From Defluviitaleaceae bacterium (GTDB lineage: Bacteria; Bacillota; Clostridia; Lachnospirales; WQUN01), in the NCBI GenBank assembly GCA_009782245.1, contig WRKK01000286.1:1-9943 (forward strand): a DNA stretch of 9,943 nucleotides. The letters are read 5' to 3'. The notes under the pieces were generated by a model, which saw only the letters and a list, made by a program, of their open reading frames with translations, was not told the origin of the DNA and ran no database searches. Shown here in pieces: positions 6,260-9,943 of this stretch. How positions within the stretch are numbered: position 1 is the first letter of the stretch; each line of letters opens with the position of its first letter. The position numbers and the translations under genes were made by a program.

Positions 6260-6460
6260 ATATTCATTGCTACTGCACACGCACGATAACTAGCAAAATA
6301 TTCACAAAAAACGAAACAAAAATCACAAAAAACAAGCAAGCCACAACTAACGGATAATACCATCTTCTGCACCATGCTATCGCCAAACTTAATTGGATAT
6401 TTGTAAATTGGGGCAAGCCCCACGGTTATGGCTTTTGTATTGCAAAAGAGAGGGTTAATT

Positions 6461-8986
6461 ATGAAAAAATCGAAGTTGCTTGGCAAGCTGAAACTTTCAT
6501 TAAGGTTGGCACTTGCTATTGCGGCGGTATCTATCGTTGCTATTGTTTTTATTTTTATGATTACCGATATTGCCGCCAGAGGCCTAATAGAGGAGAATTT
6601 TCTTGACCGAAATTACGCCGAACTAAACGTTTATGTGGCAGAATTGGATTCATGGTTTGCGGACGCTATTGTTGTTGTCGATGGCTTGGTTGCGGCGTTG
6701 TCTCCGTTTGACCGTGCCACGCAACAAGAAATTTTGGTATCGTTTTATGAAGAATTTTACTTTGTCGAGGTAATGTATATCGGGTTTGTGGACGATGGCG
6801 TTATTTTGTCAAGTGATTTTTGGGTTCCCGATGAAGACTATGTTGTGCAAGATCAAGACTGGTTTATGACGGCAATAGCGGCGGGTGGCGATGCCGTTTT
6901 TACCGCACCCTACATTGACGAGGGTTATATCGAGGCCCTTATTGTGTCGCTTGTACGCTACGTGCCGTCTATTGGGGCTGTTGTTGGGTTGGATTTGTAC
7001 TTGGATTACGTGGCAAGCAGTTTGGCAAACATAGAAGTAGTGGGCGGCGGCTACTTGATGTTATTTGATTCTTCGGGATATATCGTGTATCACCCAAGCC
7101 CAAATTTAGCCCCAACAGGGCTTGCACTCGTCCATTCCCGAGAAACGCCTTACGCCGAATTTCTAAATCAACCAACAGTTATATCGCTATTCATAGATAT
7201 AGACGGCACAGAATCCTACATAATGGTTTACACTTTGCCCAGTGCAAACTGGACATTGTTAGCCGCTTTCCCAAGAGCGATTGTTACCGAAACTACAGAG
7301 CAGTTGCTCATGCTCTTCCGCATATTGTTTACTATTTTGTTGGCGATAATTTACGTTGCCATGCTGTGGCTTGTTTCAAGGCAGATTCGGACAACTTTGC
7401 ATTCCAAAATAGCATCTTTTCGGGAAATTTCGGCTACTCTTACGGCGGGGCAAAGCCGCAACGTAAGCAATACCGAAAAGGTTGACAACAGTTACGGTTT
7501 TGACGTTTTGGATAACGAGTTTGCCCAAGTTGTGGACAATATCTCCAGAGTTTACAGTAGCATTGACAACATTTATCAGGAGCATTCACGAGGAAATTAC
7601 AACTATTTGTCAACCCTAAAACACGAGGGAATCTACAAGGAAATTTTGATAAAAACAAACGAACTGGTTTCAAATTCCAACGATAAACGGCAGGATATTT
7701 TGGAATATTTTCAAGAACTTGCGGACGGCAATTTTAGTGCAGAATGTCGGCAAAAATTCATTGGCAACGAGGAGTTTATAAACGGAATTTTGGCGACAAT
7801 AAAGCAAAATATAGTGGACGTAACTCGCTCGATAGGAGAAATAACGCAAGCCGTGCAAACTGGCGATGTAGATTATAGTGCTGATTGTGGCAAGTTTAAG
7901 GGCGAATGGGCGGAAATTGTCAACGAAATGAACAACATAATGGCGGCAATAAACACGCCGATAACCGAGATGCGGAACGTTTTGGAACGCTTTAACGAGG
8001 GGCATTTTGACAAAAAAATTGAGGGCGATTATTCTGGGATATTTGCGATTATTAAAAAGGACGTAAACGATTTGGTTGAAGAGATTGGCAAATATGTGCG
8101 AGAAATCAGCACTAGTTTGGGTGCAATTTCTGGCGGCGATTTGCGGTATCGTTCCACGACAAAATTTGAGGGCGAATTTGACCAAATTGGAAGGTCGGTA
8201 AACAACATAGCCGAAACCTTGCAACGGACAATGGCAGAAATAGCGGCAACAGCGGCACAAGTTTTGAACGGTGCGGCAATGCTTTCCAACAGTTCGTCCA
8301 GTTTGGCGGACGGTGCAAACGACCAGGCAACTTCGGTTTCCGAACTAAGTTTGACCCTGGAACAAATAACCGCCCAAACCGCCCAAAATTCCGATAACGC
8401 TGAACACGCAGGAGAAATCTCGAACGAATCCGTTGAAAACGCTCAAATGGGCAATGTTTCCATGAAGCAGATGTTAGAGGCGATGTCTCAAATCAAGGAA
8501 TCCAGCAACAACATATCGCGCATAACAAAAGTAATTCAAGATATAGCGTTTCAGACAAATTTGCTATCCCTAAACGCATCGGTCGAGGCGGCGAGAGCGG
8601 GTGAGCATGGCAAGGGCTTTGCGGTGGTAGCTGAAGAAGTGCGTTCGCTTGCCAACCGCAGCCAAACCGCCGCCACGGAAACCGCCGAACTAATTCAAGA
8701 TTCGCTTAACCGAGTTGAAATGGGCAACGGCGTAGCCGATACGACTTCCAAGGCTTTGGACAACATAGTAACGAGTGCAAACGATCTTCTTCAGATAATT
8801 AACAACATAGCAATGTCCTCGAAAGCCCAATCAGATGCGGTGGCGTTAATAACTAGCAATTTAGCCAAAATATCGGCTGTAGTACAAAACAACCAAGCAC
8901 TCTCCGAGGAAACAGCCGCGACATCGCACGAGTTAAACGCTCAGGCTGAGTTGTTGGGGAATTTGGTTAGGTATTTTAAGACTTAG
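6461..8986 (+). CDS. Methyl-accepting chemotaxis protein with double-Cache-like sensor and HAMP array
   Basis: An 841-residue membrane chemoreceptor that would signal to CheA/CheW. The ATG at 6461 was chosen because GAGAGGG (6448-6454) lies 6 bases upstream; the in-frame ATG at 6428 has no ribosome binding site. TM1 is about residues 13-35 and TM2 about 286-306, with an extracytoplasmic sensor between. The sensor has the double-Cache hallmarks DWF..A, APY.DEGY and VVGLDLYLDYV. The Arg two residues before Trp in the amino-acid-binding Cache motif is Gln here, so an amino-acid ligand is unlikely. Residues about 310-595 contain five or six HAMP-like repeats, marked by x-G-[DNH]-[FLVY] turns (DGNF, TGDV, EGHF, GGDL). 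The signalling domain covers about 600-841. Its conserved hairpin tip runs from Asp694 (DIAFQTNLL) through Glu709-Ala-Ala-Arg-Ala-Gly-Glu715 to GFAVVAEEVR. It ends soon after the last helix with no CheR-docking pentapeptide. It is monocistronic, with its own promoter and terminator. Confidence 0.95.
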   Translation: MKKSKLLGKLKLSLRLALAIAAVSIVAIVFIFMITDIAARGLIEENFLDRNYAELNVYVAELDSWFADAIVVVDGLVAALSPFDRATQQEILVSFYEEFYFVEVMYIGFVDDGVILSSDFWVPDEDYVVQDQDWFMTAIAAGGDAVFTAPYIDEGYIEALIVSLVRYVPSIGAVVGLDLYLDYVASSLANIEVVGGGYLMLFDSSGYIVYHPSPNLAPTGLALVHSRETPYAEFLNQPTVISLFIDIDGTESYIMVYTLPSANWTLLAAFPRAIVTETTEQLLMLFRILFTILLAIIYVAMLWLVSRQIRTTLHSKIASFREISATLTAGQSRNVSNTEKVDNSYGFDVLDNEFAQVVDNISRVYSSIDNIYQEHSRGNYNYLSTLKHEGIYKEILIKTNELVSNSNDKRQDILEYFQELADGNFSAECRQKFIGNEEFINGILATIKQNIVDVTRSIGEITQAVQTGDVDYSADCGKFKGEWAEIVNEMNNIMAAINTPITEMRNVLERFNEGHFDKKIEGDYSGIFAIIKKDVNDLVEEIGKYVREISTSLGAISGGDLRYRSTTKFEGEFDQIGRSVNNIAETLQRTMAEIAATAAQVLNGAAMLSNSSSSLADGANDQATSVSELSLTLEQITAQTAQNSDNAEHAGEISNESVENAQMGNVSMKQMLEAMSQIKESSNNISRITKVIQDIAFQTNLLSLNASVEAARAGEHGKGFAVVAEEVRSLANRSQTAATETAELIQDSLNRVEMGNGVADTTSKALDNIVTSANDLLQIINNIAMSSKAQSDAVALITSNLAKISAVVQNNQALSEETAATSHELNAQAELLGNLVRYFKT

Positions 8987-8996
8987 AATTTGGATA

Positions 8997-9033
8997 GTGG
9001 GCGGCTCTTTGGGGGTCGCCCATTTTGGTTTTT
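8997..9033 (+). terminator. Intrinsic terminator of the chemoreceptor gene
   Basis: TGGGCG (8998-9003) pairs with CGCCCA (9017-9022), extended inward by C-G and G-U pairs, then TTTT-GG-TTTTT. It begins 11 bases after the chemoreceptor stop codon and precedes the next promoter by about 24 bases. Confidence 0.85.
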
Positions 9034-9056
9034 GGGATTCAATTTTTCCAGAGATA

Positions 9057-9085
9057 TTGACAAAGGAAAAATTGCGATATATAAT
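9057..9085 (+). promoter_or_regulatory. Full-consensus sigma-A promoter for the right-edge gene
   Basis: TTGACA (9057-9062), exactly 17 bp, TATAAT (9080-9085): both hexamers and the spacing match the sigma-A/sigma-70 consensus completely. Transcription would start near 9092, only a few bases before AAAGGAG (9093-9099), giving an almost leaderless message with a strong ribosome binding site. Unless an unseen repressor acts, expression should be high. Confidence 0.85.
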
Positions 9086-9107
9086 GCAATACAAAGGAGT
9101 GATTTTT

Positions 9108-9943
9108 ATGAATTTTTTTGACAAACTATTTTCCAAAAGGGGAGAATCTGCGGTTGACAAAACGAGCAAAACAGTATCGGACGGCGTGGCGATTCAGGCT
9201 TTTGGCAGATATTTTGCGGGGCTTATGAATATGCGAATGTATGACAACTACAAAATTTACGATGATTACGCCGAAGAGCCGTTCAAAATCTGGGGCGTTT
9301 CGCCGTTCAGCATTAGCGGCATAGCAGACCCATATTTGCAACAATACGCCGCCGCCAAACGCACCAACACCCGTGTTAAAGCCGATATACGCAAAAATTT
9401 TGGTGAAATTTGCCAAAAATCCCATTGCGATTATTTTGTTGTGGATAACACGCCAGCCCTTATCGGCTTGACAGAAATAAACACGCAACTTTATTCGCTA
9501 ATGGGCGGCGAAAAAACCGATTTTATGGACGATTATTTTAACAATAACGCCGAAATAAAGGCAAATTATATCCGCCCAGAAGAAGAGGGATTTAGCAAGC
9601 GGCTAAAATCGCAATACGATAAATTTATCGGCACAATTTTGCAACACTACGACAGCAAGCAAATTTTGCTTGTTCGCTCGCACATACAGCTTTTTGACTT
9701 TAACGTTAGAACTCGCAAAATTTACAGAACAAACAATTCCGTTAAAAAGCGGCAATTTGTGGAACAACTAGACAATTATTTTATCAAAAAGACTGGCTGC
9801 CAGGTTATTGATACGGCTATGCGGTTTTTTTCGTATGATTTTGCACCCGCAAAATGGGACTTAAAAGTGGCTCTCGAGAGGGACACAATATCGGCTGCAA
9901 GCGGCAATATTACTGGCGTTGCGGCTAGTTACTCCGGGGGGGG
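9108..9943 (+). CDS. Unrecognised cytosolic protein, 3' end cut by window edge
   Basis: An open frame of 278 codons from ATG 9108, eight bases after AAAGGAG, to the window edge without a stop. It has no signal peptide and no membrane segment. It begins with a basic, amphipathic stretch (MNFFDKLFSKRG). About residues 60-250 look like an alpha/beta fold: a Trp-Gly-Val-Ser-Pro-Phe-Ser segment after a strand, a strand ending Asp-Tyr-Phe-Val-Val-Asp-Asn, then Gln-Ile-Leu-Leu-Val-Arg-Ser-His, and finally Gly-Cys-Gln-Val-Ile-Asp-Thr. This order of strands, with a small-residue motif first and a DYxxxD strand next, recalls DUF6270-like/SGNH-type proteins linked to polysaccharide genes. That resemblance is weak and from memory only. 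The last codons fall in a G homopolymer and may be wrong. It is the first gene of a separate transcription unit. Confidence 0.85.
   Translation, partial: MNFFDKLFSKRGESAVDKTSKTVSDGVAIQAFGRYFAGLMNMRMYDNYKIYDDYAEEPFKIWGVSPFSISGIADPYLQQYAAAKRTNTRVKADIRKNFGEICQKSHCDYFVVDNTPALIGLTEINTQLYSLMGGEKTDFMDDYFNNNAEIKANYIRPEEEGFSKRLKSQYDKFIGTILQHYDSKQILLVRSHIQLFDFNVRTRKIYRTNNSVKKRQFVEQLDNYFIKKTGCQVIDTAMRFFSYDFAPAKWDLKVALERDTISAASGNITGVAASYSGG

Noticed and set aside
5993..6427. Mobile-element border or attachment site beside the ATPase operon
   Set aside because: No transposase, integrase, tRNA or target duplication flanks the operon; the inverted repeat at 6062-6127 is one-sided.
6428..6460. Upstream in-frame ATG for the chemoreceptor, adding 11 residues
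   Set aside because: No ribosome binding site precedes it, while the ATG at 6461 has GAGAGGG six bases upstream and gives a typical basic N-terminus before TM1.
6266..6460. Cyclic-di-GMP or other known riboswitch in the chemoreceptor leader
   Set aside because: None of the conserved cores known to me could be matched; only a small four-pair GC hairpin was seen.

Overview
The window looks like part of a contig from a motile, Gram-positive-type anaerobe of the class Clostridia. The reasons are strong AGGAGG-type ribosome binding sites, sigma-A-like promoters with exact 17-bp spacers, hairpin/T-run terminators after nearly every transcription unit, a large exported Thr/Pro/Asp-rich surface protein built from clostridial-style modules, and a membrane chemoreceptor. 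This assignment is inference; no rRNA or housekeeping marker is present. Both window edges look like contig ends: the left is a perfect (AGAGC)13 array and the right is a run of eight G.

Layout. 1-283: pentanucleotide array, an intrinsic terminator for something off the left edge, and a leader with a tiny Met-Pro-Pro-stop reading frame. 284-4120 (+): a 1278-residue secreted multidomain surface protein. It has a signal peptide, an acidic octapeptide repeat, three about 240-residue modules (Ig-like plus cadherin-like beta-sandwich), 16 Thr-Glu-Pro repeats, and a C-terminal domain of the kind usually found just before SLH anchors, but with no anchor here. 4121-4309: two terminators between convergent genes. 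4310-5992 (-): a two-gene operon, an SMC/OLD-like ATPase followed by a small TOPRIM-like protein, with its own extended -10 promoter. This is the best candidate for an uncharacterised two-component system, by analogy with ATPase plus TOPRIM nuclease defence systems. 5993-6460: divergent regulatory region with a promoter for each direction. 6461-8986 (+): a chemoreceptor with a double-Cache-like sensor and an array of HAMP-like repeats. 9108-end (+): an unrecognised cytosolic protein, cut by the window edge, driven by a full-consensus promoter.

The four transcription units appear independent, each with its own terminator or promoter. The surface protein and chemoreceptor fit a cell that interacts with surfaces or solutes. 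The ATPase/TOPRIM pair sits between them as an insulated cassette with no visible mobile-element borders. No tRNA, rRNA, CRISPR array, insertion sequence or recognisable riboswitch was found.
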